Origin: Streptomyces sp. BV286
GTDB lineage: Bacteria > Actinomycetota > Actinomycetes > Streptomycetales > Streptomycetaceae
Direction: 5' to 3'
Assembly (NCBI RefSeq): GCF_019090165.1
Contig: NZ_JAHRIB010000191.1
Location: 1-64,000, forward strand
DNA length: 64,000 nt
The position numbers were made by a program, and so were the translations under genes. Below the pieces are notes generated by a model, which worked only from the letters and a program-made list of their open reading frames with translations, had not been told where the DNA came from and made no database searches. Positions 8,331-16,827 of this stretch are shown here, piece after piece (positions within the stretch are counted from its first letter, which is position 1; every line of letters starts with the position of its first letter).

Positions 8331-9677
8331 TCACTCGTCCAGGTCCGGCAGGCGCGCCGGGGCCGGGCAGATGCGGACGCCGTGCTGGTCGAAGACAAAC
8401 AGATGGGCGAGGTCCACGAGAAGCGGGACCTGCATCCCGTGCCGAAGCGCGTGGTCGGGTGTCGTACGGACGATGAGGTCCCCCGGCGGCCGGCCCTCGG
8501 CCGACTGCTGTTCCGCCCGGTCCGGCTCCGCGTCGCCCGGGTGGTCCATGACCACCACGGGCCCGGCCCGCAGTACGTCCGCCCGGCCCCGCAGCCGGCC
8601 GAGGACACCGCCCTCCCGACGGCGGCGGCGGGACGGACCGGCCACCGGTCGCGGCGCCTCCAGATCCGGTACGAGCGCGGGCCGCGAACCGGTGTTGAAG
8701 TGGACGAGGGCCTCGTGCCCCTGGAACTCGACATGTTCGACGAGCCCGCTGATCGCCACCTCGCCGGGCCGGGCCTCCGCCCGCCGGGCGATCCGTACCG
8801 CCTCGGAGCGCAGGCCGACGATGACCTCGCGGCCCTGCTGCACCCGGAGCAACTGGTGGTCCAGGCACAGGGGTTCGGGCAGGACGAGGGCCTGGCGGCC
8901 GAGGCCGATCGACATGGCGCCGTCGAGCGGGGCGAGGACGACACCCCGGAGCAGGTTGATCCTGGGCGTGCCGACGAAGGCGGCGACGAAGACGTTCTCC
9001 GGCCGCGCGTAGACCTCGCGCGGGGTGCCGACCTGCTGGAGGACACCGCCGCGCAGGACGACGACCCGGTCACCGAGGGACATCGCCTCCGTCTGGTCGT
9101 GGGTGACGTACACGGTGGTGACGCCCAGCTCCCGGGTGAGCCTGGCTATCCCGGCCCGCAGGTGGTTGCGGAGTTTGGCGTCGAGGTTGGCCAGCGGCTC
9201 GTCCATCAGGAAGGCGGAGGGGTGCCGGGCGATGGCCCGGCCCATCGCCACGCGCTGGCGTTCCCCGCCGGAGAGCTGATGGGGGAAGCGGTCGAGAAGG
9301 TCCTCGATGCCGAGCATGCGCGCCGTGGCGTCCACGCGCGGGCGCGGGTCCTGGCCGGGGGCCTCGATACGGAGGGGGAAGCCGATGTTCCCGCGGCTGG
9401 TCATGCTCGGGTAGAGCGCGAAGTTCTGGAAGACCATCGCCATGTCCCGCTCGGAGGGCGGGAGATGGTTGGCGTACGCCCCGTCGAGGCGTACCTCTCC
9501 CTCGGTGGGGTCCTCCAGTCCGGCGATCATCCTCAGCACGGTCGACTTGCCGCAGCCGGACGGCCCGAGCAGCACCAGGAACTCGCCCGGCGCGATGTCG
9601 AGCGACAGCCGCTCCACCACACGCACGCCGGGCGTGTAGGACTTGCTGACCTGGTGCAGGGAGACGGCACGTGGCAT
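8331..9677 (-). CDS. Sugar-type ABC transporter ATP-binding protein (UgpC/MsmX/MsiK-like), orphan
   Basis: This 448-residue ATPase has Walker A GPSGCGKST, the Q-loop MVFQNFALYPSMT, the signature LSGGERQRVAMGRAI, Walker B AFLMDEPLANLD and the switch VYVTHDQTEAM. TOBE-like regulatory segments follow (VGLRSEAVRI, VEHVEFQGHEALVHF). It is longer than the roughly 370-residue norm because of a basic, Arg-rich insertion in the C-terminal half (around PSRRRRREGG). No permease or binding protein lies nearby, so it probably energises sugar importers encoded elsewhere, as MsiK does. ATG 9677 starts MPRAVSLHQVSKSY; the upstream extension lacks domain character. Confidence 0.9.
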   Translation of the reverse strand: MPRAVSLHQVSKSYTPGVRVVERLSLDIAPGEFLVLLGPSGCGKSTVLRMIAGLEDPTEGEVRLDGAYANHLPPSERDMAMVFQNFALYPSMTSRGNIGFPLRIEAPGQDPRPRVDATARMLGIEDLLDRFPHQLSGGERQRVAMGRAIARHPSAFLMDEPLANLDAKLRNHLRAGIARLTRELGVTTVYVTHDQTEAMSLGDRVVVLRGGVLQQVGTPREVYARPENVFVAAFVGTPRINLLRGVVLAPLDGAMSIGLGRQALVLPEPLCLDHQLLRVQQGREVIVGLRSEAVRIARRAEARPGEVAISGLVEHVEFQGHEALVHFNTGSRPALVPDLEAPRPVAGPSRRRRREGGVLGRLRGRADVLRAGPVVVMDHPGDAEPDRAEQQSAEGRPPGDLIVRTTPDHALRHGMQVPLLVDLAHLFVFDQHGVRICPAPARLPDLDE

Positions 9678-9878
9678 GGGACGTGACCCCCGGGGGCTCA
9701 CAGGGCGCCGGCGCCCCGCGGTCGGAGGTCTCGCGCGGGTCGTACGAGACCTATGAGTCACGGAAGCTAACGGACCGCACACATCCCGGGGAAGACTCAC
9801 GGCGGGATCGGACGGCCGATGTACGGCGCCCCACGCGAAACCCGCCGTTCCGGCAACTCCCGTGCGAAGAGCGCCTGT
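9678..9878. other. Intergenic region between the MFS and ABC ATPase genes
   Basis: No coding signal is seen in these 201 bp. They must carry the promoter of the ABC ATPase gene on the - strand, but I cannot identify its elements. Confidence 0.5.
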
Positions 9879-11129
9879 TCAGCGTCTCTCGCGCTCTGGT
9901 GCGGATGGCGTACGCCTCGTACGCTCCGTCGGCCCGGACCCCGCGGCGCCGGTACGGCCCTGCCGCAGCCCCAGCCCCGAGGCGATCACCAGCAGCGCTC
10001 CCAGCATCACGAACGGCGCGGCCACGCCCGCCACTCCGGCGATCAGGCCCGCGGCGGCGGGCGCGGCGACCTGGCCGAGCCGGTTGCCGGTCAGCCGCAG
10101 GGCGAGGGCCGTGGAGCGCGCCTCGTCCGGTGCGGCCTGGACGACCGTGGTCATCGACAGGGGCTGGCCCACGCCGAGGCAGAAGCCGAGCAGCGCGAGG
10201 ATCACGGCGAGGCCCCAGACCGGCACGGGCAGCGCGATCGCGGCACACAGCACGGCGGCCAGCAGACAGGTCGTGGTGAGCAGCGCGGCCCGGCCCAGCA
10301 GCCGCAGCATCGGGGTCATCACCAGACGGCAGGCGATGGTCGCCGCCGCGCGCAGGCTGAGCAGCAGGCCGATCACGGAGGGCGCGATGCCCCGGTGCTC
10401 GCCGACGACCGGCAGGTACGCGGTGAGGATGTCCGTCGCGGAGAGCACGGCGAGGCTGATGAAGATGCCCGCGGGCACGCCCCGGGTGCGCAGGATGCGG
10501 TGCACGGGGACGCGGTCGCCCTGTCCGGTACGGGACTTGGGCTGCGTACGGTGCTCTATGCGCCACAGCGAGACGAACGAGACCGCGGCGACCGCGCCCG
10601 CGACCAGCAGGGCGAGGGCGCTGGTGCCCGCCATGTCGGGGCCGCCGATGAGGGCGCCCGCGGCGATCGGTCCGACGAGCTGGCCGAGCGAGGCTCCGAT
10701 GGTGAAGTGGCCGAAGTTGCGGTCCTGTTCGTGGGGCGCGGACTGGCGGGCCACGAGCGACTGGGCACCGATCACGAACGAGAGGTGGCCGAGGCCCATC
10801 ACCCCGCTCCAGGCCGCCATGGCGGCGAGGGAGTCGGCCTTGCCGCTGAGGGCGCAGCCGCCGGCGATGAGGACGACGCCCACCGGGAGCAGCGGGGCGC
10901 ACCGGCCGTGGTCGGTCCGCCGTCCGAGCGGTACGGCGGCGAAGAGCGGCAGCAGGGCGTACACCCCGGCGATCACGCCGATCGCCCGTTCGTCGGCGCC
11001 CAGCGCGAGGGCCCGGTAGGAGACGGCGGGCCGTGCCATCGACACCGCCCCCTGCGCGAAGCTGAAGGCGATGACGAGGCGGAGCAGCCAGCCGCGGTTC
11101 CCACCGGGCCTCACAGTGACGCTTCCCAT
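9879..11129 (-). CDS. MFS transporter
   Basis: The 416-residue membrane protein has about 12 hydrophobic helices in two halves. An MFS loop motif follows helix 2 (PLGRRTDHGRCAPLL) and the polar loop after TM6 starts RIEHRTQPKSRTGQGDRVP. The end is a short Arg-rich tail. It belongs to the proton-linked drug/metabolite exporter class; the substrate is unknown. ATG 11129 (MGSVTVRPGGNRGWLLR) places the first helix normally; the much longer open frame upstream is a shadow. It is downstream of the citrate transporter gene with an 82-bp gap. Confidence 0.88.
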   Translation of the reverse strand: MGSVTVRPGGNRGWLLRLVIAFSFAQGAVSMARPAVSYRALALGADERAIGVIAGVYALLPLFAAVPLGRRTDHGRCAPLLPVGVVLIAGGCALSGKADSLAAMAAWSGVMGLGHLSFVIGAQSLVARQSAPHEQDRNFGHFTIGASLGQLVGPIAAGALIGGPDMAGTSALALLVAGAVAAVSFVSLWRIEHRTQPKSRTGQGDRVPVHRILRTRGVPAGIFISLAVLSATDILTAYLPVVGEHRGIAPSVIGLLLSLRAAATIACRLVMTPMLRLLGRAALLTTTCLLAAVLCAAIALPVPVWGLAVILALLGFCLGVGQPLSMTTVVQAAPDEARSTALALRLTGNRLGQVAAPAAAGLIAGVAGVAAPFVMLGALLVIASGLGLRQGRTGAAGSGPTERTRRTPSAPERERR

Positions 11130-11211
11130 CGGATCAAGTCGGCCCTCCCGGCCGTGTTCTGGGCCGGACGCCCGGCCCCGGGAGTTCGGTCGGACTCCCG
11201 GGAGCCGGGGG

Positions 11212-12690
11212 TCAGATGATGCCGAACAGGATTCCGGCGCCGAGGACCACCAGCGAGGTGAGCGCGGCCCACTTGACGACGAACTTGGTGTGGTCGCCGA
11301 ACTCGACCTTGGCCATGCCGACGAGGACGTACACGGCCGGGACCAGAGGGCTCGACATGTGCAGGGGCTGGCCGACGAGGGAGGCGCGGGCGATCTCCAG
11401 CGGGGAGACGCCGTGCGCGGCACCGGCCTCGGCGAGGACCGGCAGGACACCGAAGTAGAAGCCGTCGTTCGACATGAAGTAGGTGAGCGGGAGGCTCAGG
11501 ACGCCGGTGACGATGGCCATGTGCGGGCCCATGCCGTCCGGGATGCCGTCGACGAGCCACTTGGCCATGGAGTCGACCATGCCGGTGCCCTGGAGGACGC
11601 CGGTGAAGACGGCGGCGGCGAAGACCATGCCGGAGACGTTGAGGACGTTGTCGGCGTGGGCGGCGAGCCGGGCCTTCTGGTCGGGGATGTGCGGGAAGTT
11701 GACCGACAGGGCCAGCGCGGCGCCGAGCAGGAACAGGACCGGGATCGGCAGCAGTTCCATGATCATGGCGGTGAGGAGGGTCAGCGTGAGCAGCGCGTTG
11801 AACCAGTACAGCTTGGGACGCAGGGTCGGACGGTTCGGGTCCAGGCCCTGGAGGCGGACGTCGTCCTCCTCCTCGTCATCGGTGGCGTCATCGGTGGCGT
11901 CGGTGCCGGAGCCCGCGCCGCCCGTGGTCTTGGAGAAGCGCACCTTGCCGTCGCCCGGGCCGCCGGAGGCGGTGGCGCCGGCGCCGACGAGCACCGTCTC
12001 GGTCTCGGTGACCTCGGTCGCCCCGGGGGTCTCGGTCTCCTGCTTCTCCTTCTCCAGCACGTCGGCGAGGCTCAGCACGCCGAGCCGCTTGCGCTCGCGC
12101 AGGCCGAGGACGTACGAGAGGGCGATCACGGCGACCAGGCCGACGGCGAGCGCCGGGATCATCGGGACGAAGATGTCACCGGCGTCGAGCTTGAGCGCGG
12201 TGGCGGCGCGTGCGGTCGGGCCGCCCCAGGGCAGGGTGTTCATCACGCCGTTGGCGGTGGCGGCGACACCGGTCATCACCACGAGGCTCATCTTGAGGCG
12301 CTTGTACAGCGGGTACATCGCCGAGACCGTGATCATGAAGGTGGTCGAGCCGTCGCCGTCCAGCGAGACGATCGCCGCGAGCAGGGCCGTGCCGACGACG
12401 ATGCGCAGCGGGTCGGCCTTGCAGAACTTGAGGATGCCTCGGACGATCGGGTCGAAGAGGCCGACGTCGATCATGACGCCGAAGTACACGATGGCGAACA
12501 TCAGCATCGCGGCGGTGGGCGCGAGGTTGCCCACCCCTTCGATGACGTAGTCGCCGAGGTGTGCGCCCTTTCCGACGAACACGCAGAAGAGTGCCGGGAT
12601 CAGTACGAGCGCCGCGATCGGCGACATCTTCTTCATCATGATCAGGACCAGGAAGGTCGCGATCATGGTGAAGCCGAGGATGGTCAGCAT
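11212..12690 (-). CDS. CitMHS-family citrate/metal:proton symporter
   Basis: The 492-residue transporter begins at once with a membrane helix (LTILGFTMIATFLVLIMMKK) and has about 12 helices. Family marks are SLDGDGSTTFMITVSAMYPL, MNTLPWGGPTARAATAL, PLTYFMSNDGFYFGVLPVL and SPLVPAVYVLVGMA. CitMHS proteins import citrate as a metal complex with protons. A long acidic/Thr-rich central cytoplasmic loop (around TDDATDDEEEDD) divides the two halves. Start at ATG 12690 puts the first helix at the N-terminus as in relatives. It has its own leader with a 54-bp inverted repeat at 12700-12753. No citrate-sensing two-component system is adjacent. Confidence 0.92.
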   Translation of the reverse strand: MLTILGFTMIATFLVLIMMKKMSPIAALVLIPALFCVFVGKGAHLGDYVIEGVGNLAPTAAMLMFAIVYFGVMIDVGLFDPIVRGILKFCKADPLRIVVGTALLAAIVSLDGDGSTTFMITVSAMYPLYKRLKMSLVVMTGVAATANGVMNTLPWGGPTARAATALKLDAGDIFVPMIPALAVGLVAVIALSYVLGLRERKRLGVLSLADVLEKEKQETETPGATEVTETETVLVGAGATASGGPGDGKVRFSKTTGGAGSGTDATDDATDDEEEDDVRLQGLDPNRPTLRPKLYWFNALLTLTLLTAMIMELLPIPVLFLLGAALALSVNFPHIPDQKARLAAHADNVLNVSGMVFAAAVFTGVLQGTGMVDSMAKWLVDGIPDGMGPHMAIVTGVLSLPLTYFMSNDGFYFGVLPVLAEAGAAHGVSPLEIARASLVGQPLHMSSPLVPAVYVLVGMAKVEFGDHTKFVVKWAALTSLVVLGAGILFGII

Positions 12691-12699
12691 GAGTGGATA

Positions 12700-12753
12700 C
12701 CTAACGTTCGCCCTTGAACTCCCACCAGGGCCGGCGGTTCGAGTGACGTTAGG
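12700..12753. promoter_or_regulatory. Inverted repeat upstream of the citrate transporter
   Basis: CCTAACGT (12700-12707) and ACGTTAGG (12746-12753) are perfect 8-bp inverted arms separated by 38 bp. They begin 10 bp before the start codon on the - strand. They may be paired half-sites or a leader structure. The flanking AT-rich segment at 12768-12806 (TCTTAACAAGATGTTGAC) is a plausible promoter. Confidence 0.4.
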
Positions 12754-12812
12754 GCGGGCCCGCAAGTCTTAACAAGATGTTGACACGAGAGCAATAAGCG
12801 CAAAACTCCTGG

Positions 12813-15068
12813 TCACAGCGTTGTGCCTGTTGGCGCGATATCGATGGGTACGCCATTGAGCACTGCCGTGCCGGACAGCGGGTCGAGCAGGCTGCCGTCC
12901 AGGAGCTGGTTGACGTTGACGCCGGGTTCCGTCGCGGCGTGGGTCAGCCGGGTGCCGGGACGGTCGTGTCCCCAGCCGTGCGGCAGGCTCACGACGCCGC
13001 GTCGTACGGAGTCGGTGATCTCGGCGGGGGCCACGACCTCTCCCCCGGCGCCCTTCACCCGCACCGGGGCGCCGTCGGTGACGCCGAGGCGTTCGGCGTC
13101 CTCGGGGTGGATGTGCAGGGTGCAGCGGTTGGTGCCGCCGGTGAGGGCGGGGATGTTGTGCATCCAGCTGTTGTTGGAGCGCAGGTGGCGGCGGCCGACG
13201 AGGACGAGGCCCTCGGGGCGCCGGCGCAGCGCGTCGCGCAGGCGCGGGAGATCGTCGGCGAGCGGCCGCGGGAGGAGCTCCACGAGCCCGCTGCGGGTCT
13301 TGAGGGGCTGCGGGAGGCGCGGCTGGAGGGGTCCGAGGTCGATGCCGTGGGGCTGGTCGAGCAGCTTCTCCAGGGTCAGGCCCTCGGGGCGTACGCCGAA
13401 GCCGTCGCCGTACGGGCCGAGCCGCAGCATCATGTCGAGGCGCCGCTCGGGGCCGGTGTCTCCGGTGAGGGCGGCGGCGAGTTCCTGGGGGTCGCGGCCG
13501 TGCGCCGGGGAGTGGGGTTCCTTGACGGCCTTGCCGAGGGTCTGGCCGATGACCAGGTCGTCGACGGCGGAGGGGTCGGCGCCGTGCATGCCGGTCGCGG
13601 CGAGGACGAGCCGGGCGAGGATCTCCGTCTCGGCCATCCTGCCCGCTTCCAGGGGGACCGCGGCCCGGGTGTAACGGACCTGGTTGCGCACGGCGAGCGT
13701 GTTGAAGGCGAAGTCGTGGTGCGCACTCTGCGACGGCGGGGGCGGCGGCAGGACGACGTGGGCGTGGCGGGAGGTCTCGTTCAGGTACGGGTCGACGCTG
13801 ACCATGAAGTCGAGTGAGTCGAGGGCCTTGTCGAGGCGGTCGCCGTCGGGCGTGGACAGGACGGGGTTGGCGGCGACGGCGATGAGGGCGCGGACCGGCT
13901 CGCCCTCGGCGGTCGGGGTGTCGATCTCCTCGGCGAGGGCGGCGATCGGCAGTTCGCCCTTGGCCTCCGGGTGGCGGCCGACCCGGCTGTGCCAGCGGCC
14001 GAGCGCGAAGCCGCGGCCGGGTCCGGCGGGGCGGGGTGTCCGGTCGGTGGCGGCCTGCGGGAAGAGGGCGCCGCCGGGGCGGTCGAGGTTGCCGGTGACG
14101 ATGTTCAGGATGTCGACGAGCCAGCTGGCCAGGGTGCCGTGCTCGACGGTGCAGCTGCCGATGCGGCCGTAGACGGCGGCGGTGGGCGCGGCGGCCAGTT
14201 CGCGGGCGAGCGCCCGGATGGTGTCGGCGTCGACGTCGCAGGCCCCGGCGGCGGCCTCGGGCGTGAAGTCCCGGACGGCTTCGGCGAGTTCGTCGAGTCC
14301 TTGCACGAGGTCGCGGAGGTCGCCGAGGTCGGTGAGCTTCTCGTCGAAGAGGACGTGCGCCATCGCCGCGAGGAGCAGCGCGTCGGTGCCGGGGCGGATG
14401 GCGACGTGCCGGTCGGCGAGCCTCGCGGTGCGGGTGCGGCGGGGGTCGATGACCGTGAGGGTGCCGCCGCGCGCCTTGAGGGCCTTGAGTTTCCCGGGGA
14501 AGTCGGGCGCGGTGCACAGACTGCCGTTGGACTCCAGGGGGTTGGCGCCGATCAGCAGCAGGTGGTCGGTGCGGTCGAGGTCGGGTACGGGGATCGCGTT
14601 GGCGTCTCCGTAGAGGAGGCCGCTGGAGACGTGCTTGGGCATCTGGTCGACGGTGGACGCGGTGAAGAGGCTGTGGGTGCCGAGTCCGGCGAGCAGGACG
14701 GTCGGGTAGAGGGCGCCTGCCATGGTGTGCACGTTCGGGTTGCCGAGGACAACGCCGACGGCGTGCGGCCCATGCCGTTCGACGACCGGCCGCAGTCCGG
14801 CGGCGACCGCGTCGAAGGCCTCCTCCCAGGTGGCCTCGCGCAGTTCGCCGTCCGTGCGTACGAGCGGGGTGCGCAGTCGGTCCGGATCACCGTCGGCGGC
14901 CCCGAACGAGGCGCCCTTCGGGCAGATGAACCCCTGGCTGAACACGTCGTCGCGGTCTCCGCGCGCGCTCGTCACCCTGGTCCCCTCGATGGTGAGCGTC
15001 AGCCCGCAGGTGGCCTCGCAGAGCGGGCAGATGCGCAGGGCTGTGCGGGAGTCGGTGGTGCTGGACAC
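12813..15068 (-). CDS. Molybdopterin-dependent oxidoreductase (BisC/formate dehydrogenase-like)
   Basis: This enzyme has 751 residues from GTG 15068. The N-terminal [4Fe-4S] cluster motif is CPLCEATCGL plus a fourth Cys in GFICPKG. Next come the bis-MGD-binding core (LLLIGANPLESNGSL, VIDPRRTRTARL, GRIGSC) and a C-terminal dinucleotide-binding domain (LHIHPEDAERLGVTDGAPVR, HGWGHD). The GTG is preceded by GGGAGGACCC, a better site than the upstream start at 15107. The substrate is not readable, and the Mo-ligand position (MPKHVSSGLL region) does not clearly show Cys or Sec. No partner electron-transfer subunit is adjacent. A TetR-type palindrome lies 53 bp upstream. Confidence 0.9.
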   Translation of the reverse strand: MSSTTDSRTALRICPLCEATCGLTLTIEGTRVTSARGDRDDVFSQGFICPKGASFGAADGDPDRLRTPLVRTDGELREATWEEAFDAVAAGLRPVVERHGPHAVGVVLGNPNVHTMAGALYPTVLLAGLGTHSLFTASTVDQMPKHVSSGLLYGDANAIPVPDLDRTDHLLLIGANPLESNGSLCTAPDFPGKLKALKARGGTLTVIDPRRTRTARLADRHVAIRPGTDALLLAAMAHVLFDEKLTDLGDLRDLVQGLDELAEAVRDFTPEAAAGACDVDADTIRALARELAAAPTAAVYGRIGSCTVEHGTLASWLVDILNIVTGNLDRPGGALFPQAATDRTPRPAGPGRGFALGRWHSRVGRHPEAKGELPIAALAEEIDTPTAEGEPVRALIAVAANPVLSTPDGDRLDKALDSLDFMVSVDPYLNETSRHAHVVLPPPPPSQSAHHDFAFNTLAVRNQVRYTRAAVPLEAGRMAETEILARLVLAATGMHGADPSAVDDLVIGQTLGKAVKEPHSPAHGRDPQELAAALTGDTGPERRLDMMLRLGPYGDGFGVRPEGLTLEKLLDQPHGIDLGPLQPRLPQPLKTRSGLVELLPRPLADDLPRLRDALRRRPEGLVLVGRRHLRSNNSWMHNIPALTGGTNRCTLHIHPEDAERLGVTDGAPVRVKGAGGEVVAPAEITDSVRRGVVSLPHGWGHDRPGTRLTHAATEPGVNVNQLLDGSLLDPLSGTAVLNGVPIDIAPTGTTL

Positions 15069-15120
15069 AGGGTCCTCCCGGAGGGGGTGGCGGCGACGGT
15101 GACGCACTGACCCGACCGAG

Positions 15121-15136
15121 CATACCGACCGGTATG
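15121..15136. promoter_or_regulatory. Perfect TetR-type palindrome upstream of the molybdopterin oxidoreductase
   Basis: CATACCG-AC-CGGTATG has perfect 7-bp inverted arms. It is placed 53 bp upstream of the oxidoreductase GTG, between it and the end of the TetR gene at 15255-15875, the obvious candidate binder. Confidence 0.65.
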
Positions 15137-15254
15137 AACGGTGGGGAGGGGCCGACGGGGGTCACGTCGGAAATTCGCGGGCCGCTCGGACCGCGAAGGC
15201 CTCCGCCCTCTCCGCCCACCCCCGAGCCCTACTGCCGCCCGTACGTCGTGCGGA

Positions 15255-15875
15255 TCAGTCGAGCGACCGCGAGAGGTACGCCCGGAGCAGCTCCCGGGTC
15301 TCCTCGACGACCCGCTCGTCGCCCTCCGGGCTGAGGCGGAAGGCGAGCTGGACGAGGGTGTCGGCCGCTTCGACGGCGATGAGGAAGGTGCGGCGGAGGT
15401 CGTCGTCGGGGGCGCGGCCGAGGTAGACGGAGAGCATGTCGGTGAGGCGGTCGGCGACGCGCGTGTTGGGTTCGGCGTCACGGGTGCCGACGGGGATCTG
15501 ATTGCCGAAGTCGACGAGCGAGAACCCGGGCGCCGTGCGCTTCATGGCGAGGTACTCGTCGAGGACCGCGTCCATGGCCGCGCGCCAGCCGGCCCCCTCA
15601 CCGGTCTCCTGGAGACGACGGGTGACGCGCTCGGTGTAGACGTCGAGGTTGCGCTGGGCCAGCGCGTCGGCCATGGCCCGCTTGTTGCCGAAGAACCGGT
15701 AGACGGAGCCTATGGGCACACCGGCGCGCAGGGCGACCGCGCGGGTGCTCAGGGCGTCGTAGCCGACCTCGTCCAGGAGGTCGGCGCAGGCGTCGAGGAT
15801 ACGGGTGAGTCTTTCGGCGCTCCGGCGCTGGACGGGCGCGCGGCGCAGCGAGGTCGCGTGGGGCACGGGCTTCAT
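15255..15875 (-). CDS. TetR/AcrR family regulator
   Basis: The 206-residue regulator has an HTH at about residues 18-65 (RLTRILDACADLLDEVGYDA, then GVPIGSVYRFFGNKRAMADA) and a TetR C-terminal domain. Its ATG at 15875 overlaps the TGA of the upstream lipoprotein gene (ATGA), so the two are translationally coupled. The perfect palindrome at 15121-15136, just downstream of its stop and upstream of the oxidoreductase, suggests it controls the oxidoreductase. This coupling of a putative lipoprotein to a regulator is unusual. Confidence 0.9.
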   Translation of the reverse strand: MKPVPHATSLRRAPVQRRSAERLTRILDACADLLDEVGYDALSTRAVALRAGVPIGSVYRFFGNKRAMADALAQRNLDVYTERVTRRLQETGEGAGWRAAMDAVLDEYLAMKRTAPGFSLVDFGNQIPVGTRDAEPNTRVADRLTDMLSVYLGRAPDDDLRRTFLIAVEAADTLVQLAFRLSPEGDERVVEETRELLRAYLSRSLD

Positions 15876-16654
15876 GATGCCTTTCCGCCGGGGTCCGGTG
15901 AACCTTGCCCTCGGGTACGAGGTCGGTGTCCGTACCACTCATCCTTCGGTGTGCGGGCCGCTCGCCGTCCGGCGTCCGGACCGTGCCTCGCGGGTGCCGG
16001 TCCGGTGGTCACGGAGGCCGGGGGCCCGGCGACCTCCGAACCCGAGAGCCCCGAACCGGTGGCCGCCGGTGGCGAGGGCTGCGGGCCGGTGGCCGTGGAG
16101 GGCCGTGCGGGCGGGCCGGCCGTCGTCCGCCCCTCGTGCGTGGGGCCCGGGTCGGACACCGTGATGTCCGCGGTGCTGCCGACGGGCTCTCCGTCGACGG
16201 CCCACACCGTGTCGTCATCGGCGTGCAGGCGCACGGTCACCTGGTGGGTGCCGCGCGAGACGACCCCGCCGGAGAGATGGTGGACCGGGCCGCGGAGCTG
16301 GGACAGGGGGCGGCCGTCCAGCCGGAGCAGGGCGTAGCCGCGGCCCTGCTCGGCCGCCCCGCGCGTACCGGCGGGCGAGAAGCTGAAGTCACGGACGGTC
16401 AGCCGGACGTCCCAGCCGTCGTCGTCGGCGGGCTGTATCTCGACGTCGACCCGGGGCGCACTCTTCTCGTCGACCTCACGGTAGTGCCGCCCCTCCTCGT
16501 CCGTGTCCTCCAGCACCTCGCCCACCGGTGAGGGCCTCACCTCGTCGTCGTCCTCCTGCGCGTCGCCGGATCCACAGCCGGTCGCTCCGACGAGCAGAGC
16601 GCCGAGCAGGGAACAGACCGCGAGCGCGGTGAGTAGTACACGCGTCCACGACAT
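15872..16654 (-). CDS. Secreted lipoprotein of unknown function
   Basis: The 260-residue protein opens with a lipoprotein signal peptide (VLLTALAVCSLLGALLVGAT) ending in a lipobox-like VGATGC, where the Cys would be lipidated and anchored outside the membrane. The body has acidic stretches (DAQEDDDEV) and a beta-rich domain (VRLTVRDFSFSPAGTRGAAE, HQVTVRLHADDDTVW). The C-terminal part, rich in Pro/Ser/Gly, looks disordered. I recognise no family. Its stop codon overlaps the TetR start, implying co-expression. Confidence 0.75.
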   Translation of the reverse strand: MSWTRVLLTALAVCSLLGALLVGATGCGSGDAQEDDDEVRPSPVGEVLEDTDEEGRHYREVDEKSAPRVDVEIQPADDDGWDVRLTVRDFSFSPAGTRGAAEQGRGYALLRLDGRPLSQLRGPVHHLSGGVVSRGTHQVTVRLHADDDTVWAVDGEPVGSTADITVSDPGPTHEGRTTAGPPARPSTATGPQPSPPAATGSGLSGSEVAGPPASVTTGPAPARHGPDAGRRAARTPKDEWYGHRPRTRGQGSPDPGGKAS

Positions 16655-16729
16655 CCCGGGAGATTAGAACACCTCTCCGAGAGCCGAATCCCCCTTGAGT
16701 CGGGTTCTGGGTACTACCACGGTCCCGTC

Positions 16730-16766
16730 GGGGGAATCCGGCCTCCTCCGGGCGCCGGATTCCCCC
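16730..16766. promoter_or_regulatory. 12-bp inverted repeat upstream of hmgA
   Basis: GGGGGAATCCGG (16730-16741) and CCGGATTCCCCC (16755-16766) are perfect 12-bp arms with a 13-bp spacer. A third related half (CCGAATCCCCCTTG) lies at 16684-16697. It sits 62-98 bp before the hmgA start, between hmgA and the divergent lipoprotein gene. It may be an operator for the GntR regulator encoded downstream, or a hairpin. Confidence 0.5.
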
Positions 16767-16827
16767 TTGCGCACCGATTCCGCGAATCCTACGGTGATAC
16801 ATAGGAATCGGGAACGAGGGAGCGATC

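Noticed and set aside
9748..11219. Second gene antisense to the MFS transporter
   Set aside because: All open frames on that strand are shadows; the MFS frame has twelve hydrophobic helices and a clear start.
15872..16654. Reading the lipoprotein gene as an anti-sigma or kinase domain
   Set aside because: No zinc motif, kinase motif or other catalytic pattern was found; only a signal peptide and lipobox are supported.
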